From Gyrodactylus bullatarudis (lineage: Eukaryota > Platyhelminthes > Monogenea > Gyrodactylidea > Gyrodactylidae), in NCBI GenBank assembly GCA_012064415.1, contig SSNU01000247.1, forward strand, positions 359,202 to 423,201: a DNA stretch of 64,000 nt. The letters run 5' to 3'. The stretch's first letter is position 1. Each line of letters opens with the position of its first letter. Position numbers and translations under genes: made by a program. A model generated the notes under the pieces. It was given only the letters and a program-made list of their open reading frames with translations. It searched no databases and was not told the DNA's origin. Below are positions 1-14,800 of this stretch, piece after piece.

Positions 1-167
1 TTTCGAATAATAACGAATATCTCAATGATAATCTCATCAAATTATAAATTTTTCTCCTACCCCTCCATCACTCTATGAATGAGTCACAAATTACTATACC
101 CCGAATATATTAATTTATGGTTCGTAAAAAATATTAAAACTAATTTTATCAGCTAATTGGTTATAAT

Positions 168-823
168 TAGAGCTGCCGAAATCGGGCTTAAATTTCAATT
201 AAAAAGGGCTTTTTTTGAAAAGATTTGTGGCAAAAAGTGGCAAAATGGCACACGCTACTTCTAAGTAGTTTCAGTTAAAAACGATCAGCTTTGGAAAAAT
301 TTCATAAAATTTATTGATCTATATTTTTATTGGCATCTTCTAATTTGTTTAATGGGATTCCAGATTTCAAAAAACCTTCGGCGATAATTCTATTCGATAA
401 ATTCCTTGTGAATTGAATTGGCCTAATAGTTGACTTTTCTTCAATAAGTTTACGGTGCTTCTTCGTATCACAATGGCGGTCAATATGATCTTTCTTAGTA
501 GTAACATATATAGATGTGAAATTTGGTTGAATGACCAATGATATTTTTACATGAATCAGACAGGGCTTGGAGATTTCACGAAGATGAAATAGAATTTTAA
601 GCCTTCGGATTGTTTTTTATCAATGATGTTGTATCGAAAACTATCTTAGTGACAACCTTGAATAGGGCAAAAAAGGGCTTAATATTTGAAAAAAGGGGGG
701 CATAAAATTTAACATGGCAAAAATTCTCGGCTTATGCTTCAACTTATGAAATTTCTGATACTACGAAAATAAAGGAAATAAAATTTCTTGCTCTGCTTTA
801 AAAATGGCATTTTCGCAGCTCTA
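168..823. mobile_element. hAT-type DNA element, internally decayed
   Basis: Terminal inverted repeats start TAGAGCTGCCGAAA on the left and end TTTTCGCAGCTCTA on the right. They are flanked by an exact 8-bp direct duplication, GTTATAAT, at 160-167 and 824-831. An 8-bp target duplication is the hallmark of the hAT superfamily. At 656 bp the element is too short to encode a full transposase, but it keeps a transposase-like fragment on the minus strand. It is probably a non-autonomous deletion derivative. Confidence 0.8.
311..538 (-). pseudogene. hAT transposase N-terminal fragment
   Basis: A 75-codon minus-strand reading frame inside the hAT element. It carries a BED-finger-like histidine segment (KKDHIDRHCDTKKHRK) followed by a segment of the AEGFLKSGIPLNKL type, which resembles the region just after the BED finger in hAT transposases. 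The rest of the transposase (catalytic DDE core and dimerisation domain) is absent. I read it as a relic rather than a functional gene. The assignment rests on motif resemblance and on the element boundaries around it. Confidence 0.5.
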
Positions 824-831
824 GTTATAAT

Positions 832-3800
832 TAATAGTATTGGAGATAATTGTGATGAAAAAATAGAGAGGAAAACTTTAAATTAAGAATAATTACTGTT
901 ATTTAAAATTGATATAAGTAAAAGAGCTGAAATTGATGAAGGGGGGATTTTTGGAAATTTTTGGGGAGATTTTTGGAAAATTTTCACCTTTGAGATGATT
1001 TTTGGAAATAACCCTCTTTTAAATTTCATTCGATCTTATTACAAAATAACCTAGATATTGAAGATCTAAGGTAAAAATGGGGTTGAAAATTGCCCCATTT
1101 TATAAGACTAATAATGGAACTGCTCAGTGCCCATTGATTTCATGCATAAGAAATATACCTTGTTTTGGATCAACTATTTAGCTTGTACGGAAATTAATCT
1201 TATTATCTCTGAACATTGATAAGTTTAATAACTTTGATCAAAAAGAATCATGAATTAAGGAATTCTACTTCCTTCAGTAAAAGTTCAAATATCTATGGCA
1301 TTCTTATGCCTGGCTAGCAAAAATATAGCATGATAGCAAACTTAGATAGTTTGTATCAAAAAATAATCATGAAAAAATGTTTCAAAATCATTGGAAAAAG
1401 TCAGTTAGAACATTGAGGTCATATATGACCTCTGGTATCGAAAGGGTTAAGATTACCTAAAGACTTTCAAGAGTAACAAGTTTAGCGATAACACATTGAA
1501 ATCTAAAATTAGTCGGATAAACTCTGATTCCACTTATTATTTGTATAATATATATCATATGGATTTACAAATTTATTATGCAATAATTTAAAACTTTGTG
1601 TAATCCAATAATAATAATCATCATCATCGTCATCTGAATAACCAAACATTAATATTGATTAATAAAAGCCTTCTAAAAAGGCAATCATCATTTTATACAA
1701 GTTGTTATTATTCTATTTTTCTGCACACATACCACCATTTGCTATGATAATCATCAAGCTAACTACTACTAACCTGAATTCTTTTGGAATAGAACATTAC
1801 ATTTTTTCAATAATCAATTACAACAACAAGTTTGTATGATTATCATGTATCTGTTTTTTTTTTGTCCCAACATCTCAAAACTAACCATGATAGGAAATTA
1901 GTCAAGTCTTTTGTCGATTTTCTTTCTCTATAGACTTTTCTGATTAAATCTTTGAGATTACAAATTTCATTATCATCATTCAAAATTTTCATTCAGAACA
2001 ATGTGTATTTCCGGAATTATGAATCTGATCTTATTCTGACAATAAAACAAAGTTTGAATTCCGGTTACATTTTTTTTGATTTTAATTTCCAAAAGATTTT
2101 TATCTCAATCTTTATTATTGATTGTAATCGGTTAGTTTGATTATTATTATTATGGCTCAGTAGTATCGAGTATTTACCCAGCAGTAAAATTGTATCTCAA
2201 TTGTTAAACTTTTTCTCATTACCTCTATAGGAAAATTGTTTTGATCCATCATGAAAATATTAGTAGTTTTCCTATTGGTCCAAATCTGAGAAACCATCTA
2301 AAGAAAAGAAGACTTTCACAAACCTCTCATCCACTGAAAAAGGTACTTGAATATTTCAGTACCGATACGTCCAACCAAGTCTACTTTTACTAATATTCAT
2401 TTTCAGTACCTCTGATAGACTTTTTGAGGAATTTTCAAGAAATTTCCTCTCGTTCATTAAAATCATTTTTGTTTATTATTCCCTTTTAGTTTTTCATACA
2501 TAATTTCATGTGATAAAATTATTAATAATTCCATTATTTACCGAAATATGAAATCCATTTCAAAGATGTTCTTTCCTTTGATCATCGTTCTTCTGATTTT
2601 CTCTCTCTCTCTCCATATGTAAATTCCCACTGGCAATTTTAATGCAACTCTCTGGTTTACAATCACACCGAGCTTCTTATTCTTTTTCATCTCTTTTGGT
2701 ACATAGCTGTCTATTCGTTAGTTTTACCAAGTTAACTTCATATAAAGCTATATTTGGCATGAAGATGAGAATTTCTTGAGTTCCATGATGCAATGGTTTG
2801 TTGGAATAAAAAATTTAATCTACTCTATTTTTGGAACGTTTGAGCTCAACACAAGATTTGGATCAATTAAATGCCTAATCTGTGAACAAATTAGAGTTAA
2901 ATTCTGTCCAATTTTGAAATATCTCTTCCTTATTTCATAAAATTTTTCATTGATTTTCCTAGCCCATATGGCCGAAACTTTCTAATTACATTTGCACTAT
3001 TAATTAATAAGCATAAAACTCATTTCATTCATTGTTTCATTTTGTTTTTTTAAAGTGAAATCAATTTGTCAGTATTAATTAACAGTTAAATTCTCTCAAG
3101 GACAAAAGTTTTGTAATACATGATGATATCACTACGTATTTTCTTGATTCTTCTAACATCTCTCTAGGGAAATAATCTCTTCTCCAACTTTCCAACTGAT
3201 GCATTTCTAGGAGAAGGTGATGATACAAGAGAATGTATCCTATTACGCCTCTACAACACTCTTTTACTCTGGTACAAAACTTTCAAATCAATACAAATTT
3301 GTAATCTCTCTCCTAAATAATTGTGTATGTATTTTTCTTGTTGCATCATACAAGCCCATACATACCTTAAATTATCTCAAGAAAAAAATACATATAAAAT
3401 ACGTATAATATGTATGCTTGTTAAAGGGGATAGCCGTCTATTCTCATCAATAGCAATTCTACATTTATATATGTGCAATGTAAATGTACTAACAACATAC
3501 TGATAATAATACATCATCATCCTCGTCATGATGATGATACAACAAGACTTTAATATTATATTAAAATGTACTTTAAAAGATTCCCCCCCATCCTCAACAC
3601 TACCCATCTTCTCTGAGATATACATATATTTTACTATATATGCATAATTTATCTGATGATCCTTGTCTCTCTGGCTCATTTGATTAAAAGTTGACTTTTC
3701 CCAATTATCTGTCAAAAGAATTTTTATGTCTTGAAAACAACATACACACACAAACTCTAAGAGACACACAATTGAGAACATTTCCTTAGAGAGAGACACT

Positions 3801-5866
3801 AAAATAAATTTTTATATTGCCCACTTTCCAACAAATCTCTTCGTACAAGATTCAACACAGTACATCTCTTGATAGTATATTAACACCTCTCTTAATTAAT
3901 ACACTGCTTTCCTCAAGATTCATCCCCTTATTAGTTACATTCAAGTTGTACAGATTTGAATCCAGACATCAATGATTACACTTGTATACTTTCTCTGTCT
4001 CTCTCTCTATACCTACACGGAAGTGTCTTGTTGAATTTTGCATTTTCCCCATAAAAATTCAATCCATAAGAACGAGATATAGGAAGTAGTGAGCTTGAAA
4101 TTTCTTTTTTTTCATTGAAATCAATTCATAAATTATTCCCCCTCCCCTATTTTCACAACATACCTTCTCTTATGAAAAGTTATTGAATACACTATGGAAT
4201 TGGACGAAAATTTCCAAAATTACTTGAATGGCCCATCGCTCTTTTTATGCCTCTGTAGTAACTCGAATTCAGTTGAGTTGCATAACCGTTTAGTTTTAGA
4301 AAATAGAAAAATAATTTTGAGTAAGGAATTAAAATTACTTTCAAGATTCATATTTCACTCGAACTAACTATACATTTTTTTAGAATCTTAAAATAGTCCC
4401 AATTTATTTAATAATTATTAAATTATAATTTTATTAACTTGTGATTAATCTTGTGACTGAATTCCACGGAGAAAACGTGCTCTTAAAATTGTAATAAACT
4501 GTATTCTCGTCTAAGATTTAGCCACTTTATCAGAGATAAGATTAATGTACATTTCTAGGTGTTAATCTGTTATAGGGTTCCAACTTTTGCTTCACAGCGG
4601 GATACAATTCAGTTTGATAAGGATCATCAATTTTCAAATATCAAATCTACCTTTTTCAATTTCAATGATTGAAGAAAAATCTATTTAATTTTGGGCAGTG
4701 AATAGGAGGGAAAAATCTCTACCTCAGTCGTAGATTCCATTGACGTGTTTATTATCACTTTATAAGCAAAATAGAGTTTGAAGCTTGCACTCTAACCCTT
4801 TTAAATAGCTTGTTCATATTCTCTCTCTCTTTCTTAAAAGTATAAGTATGTTTACCCTTTTTTAATAAAAAAAAAGAAAGATCATTTATATTCAATGCTT
4901 CAGGATAAGTCAAAGTAAAATTGAGTAAATTTTAACATTAAAAATTTTCTTTCAAGGCTTAAAGTACTGCTAGTTTGTATGCTTGTTTAATACTGTAACA
5001 TTGAAATACATAAATAATAATTATTATATTTTAATCTAACAGATTTTCATATTATCGCGAAAAAAACAAACTATTTCTGGTGTACATGCTGCAGACTTTG
5101 AATTTCCCTTAACAGAAATCAATGAAATGAAGTCTAAATTTATGTTTTGAATCACATTTCCCCTAATCTCTACTCAATTATTTTCAATGAACTCTTTCTT
5201 TTCATCAGGAATGATACTTTTAATCCTCTTTTCTAACTTTACTAGCAAGACTTAATTAATTGAAATAAGATCTGGCTATACTTTTAGTTTTACTCGTACC
5301 ATTACTGGTCCCTTATTCATTTTACTCATCGTTTTTTCTATTGAGTTACAATCTCTAATCAATGAAATTCATGAATATATTTATCATGATCAAGAATTTC
5401 AAAATGTAAGCTAACCATAAAACTATATTTAAAATACAAACTCAGATAGGCAAAGGTAAAGTAGTTGAAATTTATACAAATGAATGATTTTACTTAACAA
5501 ATACAGCCAGTTTAGCTATCTTGGCTTCATCTCATGTCGATATAATCATCTTAATCAAAAATACTCCCTCACATTCTCAGTGCTTCTATAGAGTGATTTA
5601 TTTGCCAAACTAAAATGATCGCTGAACACGGCCCAATAATTTTTAATCGATACCCATCTCTCTAGATAAACATTCTATTCAGAAATAACTTGTAATAATT
5701 AATTGGGAATACATATTCCCCCTCCTAACATGTATGAATAAAATTTGCATGTTATTCAGACATAAATAATATAGTAATACGAATTAAATGTTAAATTTAG
5801 ATACCATAATACAATTTTTACTAAGAGAATAAAACTATTCTTAACAATCTTCCTAATTTTCCATAG
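832..5866. other. Non-coding stretch, no gene seen
   Basis: Both strands carry only short, low-complexity reading frames. An ATC/AAT-type triplet run lies near 1608-1635, and several short TC runs are present. The stretch is either intergenic or an intron of the disordered-protein gene, because that gene's first visible exon opens in mid-codon at 5867. No conserved domain or RNA gene was recognised. Confidence 0.5.
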
Positions 5867-8800
5867 TCGGAGTAGAAAAGATTCACACCTCAATGACAAC
5901 TAGTGACAGTGTCTTTCGTTCATACGATATGAATGATCTAACCCTTCAGAATGAGGAACATTTTGTCTCTGACTCAAATGAAATTACCACCGATTTATTT
6001 CGTCAACTCCCAAAGGTTGGCAATAAATCCTGCATTGACCTGGTTAGTGACTACTTTCTCTTTCTCTTCTTGTTTTATACTGTTAGTTTACCTTTTTTCT
6101 CTTTTATTCTCTTAGAGACAGAACAACGAAACAAAACATCAAATCGACAAAAGAACAGAGGATTTTACCAGCAAAACTGATAATGTGAGTTCTATATCTC
6201 CATTAGCTAGGACTCATTTAACTCTCTGACATACATTTCAAAGTCATGGGATAGAAATTAGTGAAAATGCTCTCTCCCTCTTCGTTCTGATTGGTTCCCC
6301 ATCTAGTAAGCCAAACATTTACTCATTGGATTCCTTTCAACCAATCATATTGGATCCAATCAGAATTTCCTTCGTTTATTTGTTGATATTTCCCATTCCT
6401 TTCTAATCTTTCTCTCTCTCTCTCCACATTGTTCATACTCCTAACGTATTCTGTTGTCTGTTTCCAATAAAAATTCATCACTATTGGAGATATCATTTTT
6501 TGATAAACACGGATTTTATCCTGCTTAACGATGATGACTTCTGGATAGTATATTCATCTTTGCAAACTATTTAACTTGCAAGAAATGACAATGAACATCT
6601 TCTGGAAGCCTCTCTTTAAATGGAGAAAAGTATGTTCTCTCTTTCCCAATCTTGATAATGTGACCCCCTTCAATATCCACTAAGCCTATTGACTATAAAC
6701 TGATGTAAAAATACTAGAATTATTTTCAATATTCCCTAAACGAATGATGCCTATTTACTACCTGTGAATTGAAACCGTTAATTCTGAATTTGATTAGTTA
6801 CCAATAATGGGTTAATTTCTAATCCTCAATAAAAATCTTTGATATTTTTATTTCTAATAGAATTAGGCAAAAATGATCTGTCTTCCAAAAGTTTTTCAAA
6901 GAGCATATTTTTGCCGGTTGAAGCCAATGTTCTAAAACTCACATGAATAGACTTGATTTTTTGTTCGGATCTCAAGGTTTTGAGTTATACAGTATTATTT
7001 ATTTCCATTAGGTCATAAAATAATGCCTTTAATTGGCCAATAATTTGATCCTTTTAATTATAATTTAACATTGAAAAATCAAATAGCGAGTAGGGTTTTC
7101 TGTCATATCGATGTATATCTTTATTCTAATTCTCCAAATATCGATAATCGTTTATTAGATGGGAAACTAGGCAATATCTATCATATTCGCAGTCTTGATG
7201 AAAAAATAGAGATTTTTGTATTAATAGGTAAAAAGATTTCTCTTCCAGAGATTAAAATGGTTATTTTGCTCTAATAATAAGAGGGTAATATTTTTAGGTG
7301 AGAAATCTTGTCTTTACTTCCTAGAGTATGATTGAATTCTATTTTCTACTACTCATTATTCATTGTCAATTATTTCGGCATCCATACAAATATAATATTC
7401 ATCAGTTAAAGTTTTAACAAAATAACTAAATATTCAGAAGTGTGCCTATTGAATCGGTTATCGAGAGAATAGCTAGATAACGGAGGTTGGACTAAATGGT
7501 TGAGTGCTTGCACAGCGAGCATTAGACCTTGGTTTCTATTCTCGGAAAGGTTGAAGGCTTACTGACCAGAGCTACTGCAAGATAAAAAATACTAGCAGAA
7601 GTTTCATTAGAGACTAGCATCTCTCGGCGATTCTAGATAAAGCTGATAGTTGGCTAATAGGGAGAATTCTTCCTATCAACATACCTAAGCATTGTATCTT
7701 CAACAAGCCTTATTCTGCAGTGTATTTCTGTACGGGAATGTGTCCTCAACTCTTTCTGAATTTAATCCTGATTTACTGTTCACCCATTTCTCTAATCAGT
7801 GTCCTTTTATTTCTTTATCTCTCTTGGAATTCAGTTTTGTTCGTAAGATTCTTACACCTAACTTGCCTAAAGAAATTCATATTAAGCTCTTCTTCTTATC
7901 TCTCTAACTTTCGTTACTAAATTACAAATCATAGTTCATTTGTTTTAATCAGTAAAATATTCCTCCATAGTCCTTCCATTAACCTTTTGGAGCTGATCTA
8001 AATTTATTATTTTTTTGCTTGTATCTTTCATTCGGAACTGTAACTACTCAATAACAATAAAACAATGATGATGATGAAAGAGTAAACTAAAAAGATAAAA
8101 AACGGAAATCTGTCCATTCTCATTCCAAATTCTTGTAAAATAAATAAAGACTTACTCAATCAGCCTACGTAATATATTGCTCTGTATGCTGTATTTTGTT
8201 GGGTAGCATTATTGCAGAGAATTCAATGCATATATACTCTATTATTTGTGTATGGACTCAGTATCTCTTATATCTATCTTACAATGTTAAACATAAAAAT
8301 CAGAAAATTAGTACTCTAGAAGGAGGGAATGAAAATGATTAATGACAATTCGTACAAAATTAACATTGCTAGTACAAACCATTTGAAAATAAAAGGGAAA
8401 TTTTGACTCTATAAATTTCTTATCGTACAAAAATATGGCAGAAATCATCTCTAACCCGAAAAGTTGAATAAAATTCAATAATTAACTTTGCATTTGGTCA
8501 GATGTTTTCTGAAAAACAATTTGTTCATTCTTATTTTGTAAAGGAACCGAGGGAGAAGGTAATTAAGGTAAGGTGTAATTAGTTTTATTCATTCTGAACT
8601 AAGATCAAATCAAGAGTATAATTCTTCAGTGGTATTTCCTTGATTTTGTCTCCACTTTTTGCATTCTCAGAATAATTGCATCTACAGCTCTGAAAAAAGA
8701 AGGATAAAAATATCTACACTTTTTTGGATTTTTTGGAATCTAGACGATGAGGCCCTCTTCCACGATACGGATAAAAAAATCAATTTTTAAGAAAAATACA

Positions 8801-11800
8801 GCAAATTTGAAATGTTGAAGTAGCGCCAAATTCCCATTTTTTTGAACTTTGAGTTTAAAATTTTTGCTGATTTCAATGTGAGAGAGTGATCAAAAGTTGG
8901 TATTTAGGATCACAATTAGTCAAAGAAATTATATATGCTGAATCTGGTTTTAAAAATCACCCCATAATCGTGTCAAAATCAAATTTTGATTTTTCGATCA
9001 TTTTCCCTACTTGAAAGTCGATGAAATTCGATATTTTAAGATCCCAGAAAAATGACAAATGTATCAAAATTTTTATTTTGATCATCGGTTTTTTGTCTTA
9101 TTTTATTCTTAAATATCAAATTTTGATCCCTTTCTCACCTTGCAATCAACAAAAATTTTCAACTCAAAGTTCAAAAAATGGGAATTTGGCGCTACTTCAA
9201 GATACAGTATCAAATTTGCAGTATTTTCCTTAAAAATAGATTTTTCTAAATTTTTCTTCTCCGTATCGTGAGAGGGCCTCATGATCTTGATTCCAAAAAA
9301 TCCTGATCAAATTCGATCTCGTGATGAAAAAATTGAGAATTTTGTAAAAACCATAAATTCCTATCTTCATATTAACTAGCTTTAGGTCCATTCCGGTTTT
9401 TAGGCTTTCAAATTTTTTAGAATCATTGTATCTAGGAAAAATCATTTTAATTCTCCTATGTATGTAATGTCTTTGTGTCCTCAAAGAGAAATGTAAATTT
9501 CCAATTACACTTGAATTCGTGTCTGTATTTGAATAATTTTCATACATTTAACTACAAAATATCTTCTGGTATGGGAGGAGCATATATAGGAGAATACATA
9601 AATAAATTCATCTTTATCTAGTGGTAGATAAAGAGAGAGAGAGAGTGACGGAATTTTAGAAATATTCTTCGAGAGAATTCCCTATGCAATTGCTTCTTCT
9701 TATGACAATTTCCATATGAAATTACATTCTGATTTATCATGAATCAATAAAATTATCAACTACCATTTAATTAAGCGAAGAATATATCAATTCAACAGTG
9801 TCCTTTGTATCTGCTCAACCTCCATATCTCTATTATTCGATTTTTAATTATTTTTCTATGTAACTTTGAAGGGTGACTAATAAGTCAAAGGTACGTCTCC
9901 AACATGTGCTTTTTGGGGAGTTTCTCAATATTCATGTTCTTGAGTCAATCAAGAGTAATACTATTAGGAATGCTTTGGTCTTTTATCTTTTACCTACCGA
10001 CCAAGCTCTAGGTATGACTGCAATAAACCTTTATATTTCGTTTATTTCACTGGTCTAGACTTTTTTGTACAGACAAGCTAGCTTTTCTTTTTGGATTATA
10101 ATAATTATTTTTGATTCGACAGTTTTTGAGGGCTGTTTTTTGTCTGCTCAACCTGCGTCTCGCTTAGGAATGACTATAGTGTTGAACCAATGAATGTATA
10201 TTTTCTTCTTTTTTGCAAATTTGTACTTATATGGCATGTATCACACTGATGAGTATGCCCGAAATAAAGGCCTTATTTGTGAAATAACTGGCATCATCTT
10301 CTTCCTCCATCAATCATGACTTCGATGGCCCAAAAACCGATGTGCGTAAGTACTTATCAGGACTATAGTATATCATTTTTAGTTTTATCGATTACAATCT
10401 TTTCATGCATCATAAATTATAATGGATATCCACTTTAATCCTTGAGATGATAAACGGATCAACTTGTCGAGTGATGTTAAACGCTTCTCTTTTAACGCCA
10501 GTCAAGAAATTTTTGAGTATGAGTAAAATTTCAACAGAGTCTACTTTTTCTATCTTAAAGAAAATATTAGGACTCCTTTTCCGATGTTTCCCAAGATACA
10601 TTGTTTGAGTAAATTTCGTAAAATAGTATAATTTTAGTCATGTAATAATTTTTTAAAGAGATAAAAGATTCGCAAAAAATTAGGTAATTATAGTTACTAA
10701 ATTACCTCAAAAAATGATAAATCTCAATTTTTTAGATCTTTTTAAATATTTGAAGAGTATTATTTCTCAATTTTAAGGTATTATTTCAATACTTAATTGC
10801 ATATTTACATAAACTACTTAGAACTAAACCGAATATAGAAATTTGCAAAAAAATAGATGTTGAAATTAAACTAAAACAATGAAAATCATCTCTCTACCTC
10901 AAAAAAATGTGGATTTAGATCACTGATATGAATGAAAAATGCTATAATAAAGTATTATTTTTAAATACCTTATCATCTAAATACATACATTTTAAGACCT
11001 TGAAACTTTGAACCCTGATGACATAGCAGAAAAGATTATAGTTTTAAATGGTTCTCAAAACAGAGGGAATAGCTGGTTAGAATAAGAATTTTAATACTTT
11101 TCCAGGCTCTAGTAATTAATAATAAAGATGACACTACAATAAATATTATGATGAAGCCAATAAATCAACTCCTCCATTAGTTTGAGATTAGCTCTATTAA
11201 GATTGGAGTGGGTAAATTATTCATTTCTCTCTTGGCCTAAATAGTCTTGACAACTCATGAAAGAAATTTTTCTTCTATTCTCGTATTAATGGCACAATTC
11301 TCGGATGCTTTATTCTGATTGACTCAGATTTCCCTAGATTAATAAGCCTTCAAGCTCTAACCAACTTTTATCAAGAGGGCTTTTGTCAACTAAAAAGTTG
11401 TATTGCACTCAAATTTACTGATAGGTGACAAAAATATTGTCCTGTTGTTACTACTATCGTGAATGAATGATCCTTGATTGATTTTTTAGAATGAGTCCAG
11501 AAAACTCTCCATCACTCAAAATGACATATTGAGGATATCATTGATAAAGGAATGATATTTTTTCTTTGATTTTGGGCAATCTTCATACCTTGAAATTGGT
11601 CAGTTAAAATCTATTCTGGTTCAAAATTGCATATTGGCCATAGGATATTCTAAATATATAAACCTAATTGACATGAAGATGAGAATTTACTATTTGTTAC
11701 AAAAAACTCAATATTTTTCTCCCGATTTACAGAAAAAAAATAATTTTTTGAATTCTTAAACGGAATCAGCTAATAAGATGTAGATATTCAATCTGACCAA

Positions 11801-14800
11801 AATTAGGCCGTTTTTCGAATTTTGAAAATGTTCCAAATTTCTACTTCTTCAAGTTTTGAACTCAAAATTTTTATCGATTTCGATGATTCGAAGCAGTTAA
11901 GGGATGATATTTGGCATCAACATTAGACAAATAATTCGAATTTGGCCATAGACATAGCGAAGATCTCACTGTTTCCGAGAAAAAGTTTAACGTCCAGATT
12001 TTGGATAATTTGCCCTCGTGATAGTAGAAAAATTCAAATGGTTCGATTTCCCACAGTAATGACGAACTTGAGTGAACTTCTACAGGTGAATTTGAATTCT
12101 TTGTTTAATGTTGATCCCAAATATCATCATTTAACTGCTTCGAATAATCGAAATCGATAAAAAAATTTGGGTTCAAAAGTGGAAATTTTTGAATATTTTC
12201 GAAATTCGAAACACCGCCTAATTTTGGTTAGATTGAATTTTTTTCGAATATCCACATCTCATTAGGTCATTCCGTTACAGAACTAAAAAAATTTTTTTTT
12301 CTGAGTTTTTTGTAAAAATTGTAAATTCTCATCTTCATGTCTAATAGGTTCAGGTTATCTAATTCCCCATAAAAATACCCACTAAACTCTCAACTTTTTC
12401 CAGTGATTACCAAAGGATAAGAGTTATAAAAAATTACATGGATTTCATTAATGGTCACAGCCAGTCAAAATTTGAGCAAATGATCGTAATTTGGCCCAAA
12501 ATAATCTTGATACACTCATCTAAACTAATTAGTTTAGATTGGATTATAATCCAAGGCCAAAAAATTAATTATTATACAATTTAGCCTTAATTAGTTGTAA
12601 AATCTTGCCTAATATATTTCATATATGATACATTAGGACCAGAAAGAATAAAGCAATGTTCATTAATCAACACAGCTCCTGTCTCTCTCTCCCTAGTCCT
12701 TTTCCTTACGTAACAGAATACGTAATGAAATCTTTACTCACATGGTGTAATTTTTACCAAGAAATTTTTTAATTAATTAATTCTTCTTCTTCTATATTTT
12801 TGTATACACATACACTAGATTCAATATAAACAATACACATGGTTCGTCTGAAATACTACCACAACCCACTAATATTTCCAATTTATGAATGAATACTATA
12901 GTAAATTTGTGTGTGTGTCTGCGTGCATTCCTAACCAAATTTCAGTGTGCCGAATGCTTCTTTTTCTTTAAAATAAACTTTTATATGGATTCTATATTCA
13001 GAGAGAGAGTTGTTGTCTTGATTCAAGACTCTTGAAGAAATGTATGTTATACGTTGATAAAACAGACCATTCGATTCAGGAAAATAATTCTAGACCTCTC
13101 CTCCATTTGAGTTCAGAGCTTCTCCTAGATGTTTTAATTTTGATTTTAGAATAGTGGTGAATCGCACGAATCCTGTGAACATTTTTTTACCTTCTTGAAC
13201 TTACTATTCCGAGTCTTATGAATGAATATGGTTCTAATTACAACATCTTTCCTTTTCATCTCCTGGATTAATTGAAATCTGAGTTTATTTTAACGGTCTA
13301 CAATTATTATTTACAATTACTTCTCGTTTTAGATGCCTAAGTGATAATTCTCCGGGATTAGTCTTTCCTTAGCATAAATATAATCTAAGCATACATCTCT
13401 GGTCTCTTTATCATTTTCTCTTTATAAGAATTTAGCTTAGATTATCGAAAAATGTTCCTTCTCTTTCCTCTTAGCTCACTCAGAAGGAGGAGAAACACGT
13501 TGGCTAGAAACAATGCATTGAACAATGCATTCAATATGATAAAAATCACTCTCCATTATCATTATTTTAATGATTTCTTTTTTTTCTGCATCCCATGCCT
13601 TAAAATTGATGGGAATATTATTAATTTACTCAACCAAATAAACTGTGTGTGAAACATCTCTCTCTCTTGCTCGTGAAACTCAGTTACTCTCTCTTTCACT
13701 TGATATGGGATATCATTATTCAATATACCCTGTATATTCTGTTCTTACCCTTTCTTTACAAACAAACTGATTTAGAATATTCTTCGTTCCTCATTAATCT
13801 ACAACAAAAGAATCAAAAACTACTCATATCCTTATTGGTTTGAGTTAATAATTTTAACTTTCCATTTTTTTACACATTTTTCTGCTACCTGTTGCCAAAA
13901 ACTGAGCGATTTTTGGTCAATTTACTCATTTAGTGAGGCCAAAACATCTTGTCTTGTCTTGAAGATTTCGCTTTTCACAGGATATTGTAGTAATCTGAAA
14001 GGGTGATCATCTGTCATGCCAAGATCTGAACTGTAAGAAGGATGGATGGTTCCTGAACTTGACTTTCATATCTCGAAACGAATCGATATAATGAACTTCA
14101 GATAATGTACCATTGGGTTCGATTAATGCTTTATACTGTGTTGCTTTGGAGTCCTCATCTTCATCATGTGTAAACATTACCAAGGTTTGAGACTATAGCA
14201 CTGTTTCCACTCATCATACCAGTATATGCCTCATCTCTTTTTTGTAACACTCAGATGTTGTCTATCAAATAATAATAATTCTGATAGATTAACATTTAAT
14301 CAGCTTCCTTAATTCTTCCCGTTGCTCAACTATCTAGAGGCTTACAGCAACTCGTTTATATTCCGGCAAAGGATAATGTCATTATTGTTTACTGATATTC
14401 AGTTCGACTTTTTTGCAGAAATAAATTCCTTTTTCCTTCTCCAATCGCCCCCCTCCACCTTCTTTTCCACTCTGCTTCTGTCTCTCTTTCTCTCTCTCTC
14501 AGTTCCTCTCTTGTCTTTTACCTTTTCTCAGTTTTTCTTGCCCATATTTCTCGATCTCTATTGCTAGCATTCACCGTTTCCCTTTAACATTGCTCAGTCC
14601 ATCCTGTTTCAATTTCAGTATGTATTCTTTCTTTTACATATCAAAATACTACTGCTACTACTAATACTAACATTAGGAGAAACTAGGAATACTCCCTCTC
14701 ATTCATTCAGATGATAGATTATTTAATCTTCTTAAGATGAACAAAAAAATACTCATACAAGCTATCGATTTCTACGTAGAAAACTGTATTCTCCCCCCCA

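Noticed and set aside
3377..3799. 140-codon minus-strand ORF
   Set aside because: Low-complexity and Tyr/Ile/Met-rich, with no motif, no splice support and no homologous copy in the window. It looks like chance in AT-rich DNA.
11942..12160. 72-codon plus-strand ORF
   Set aside because: It lies in the centre of a foldback element and is absent from other copies, so it is a chance frame.
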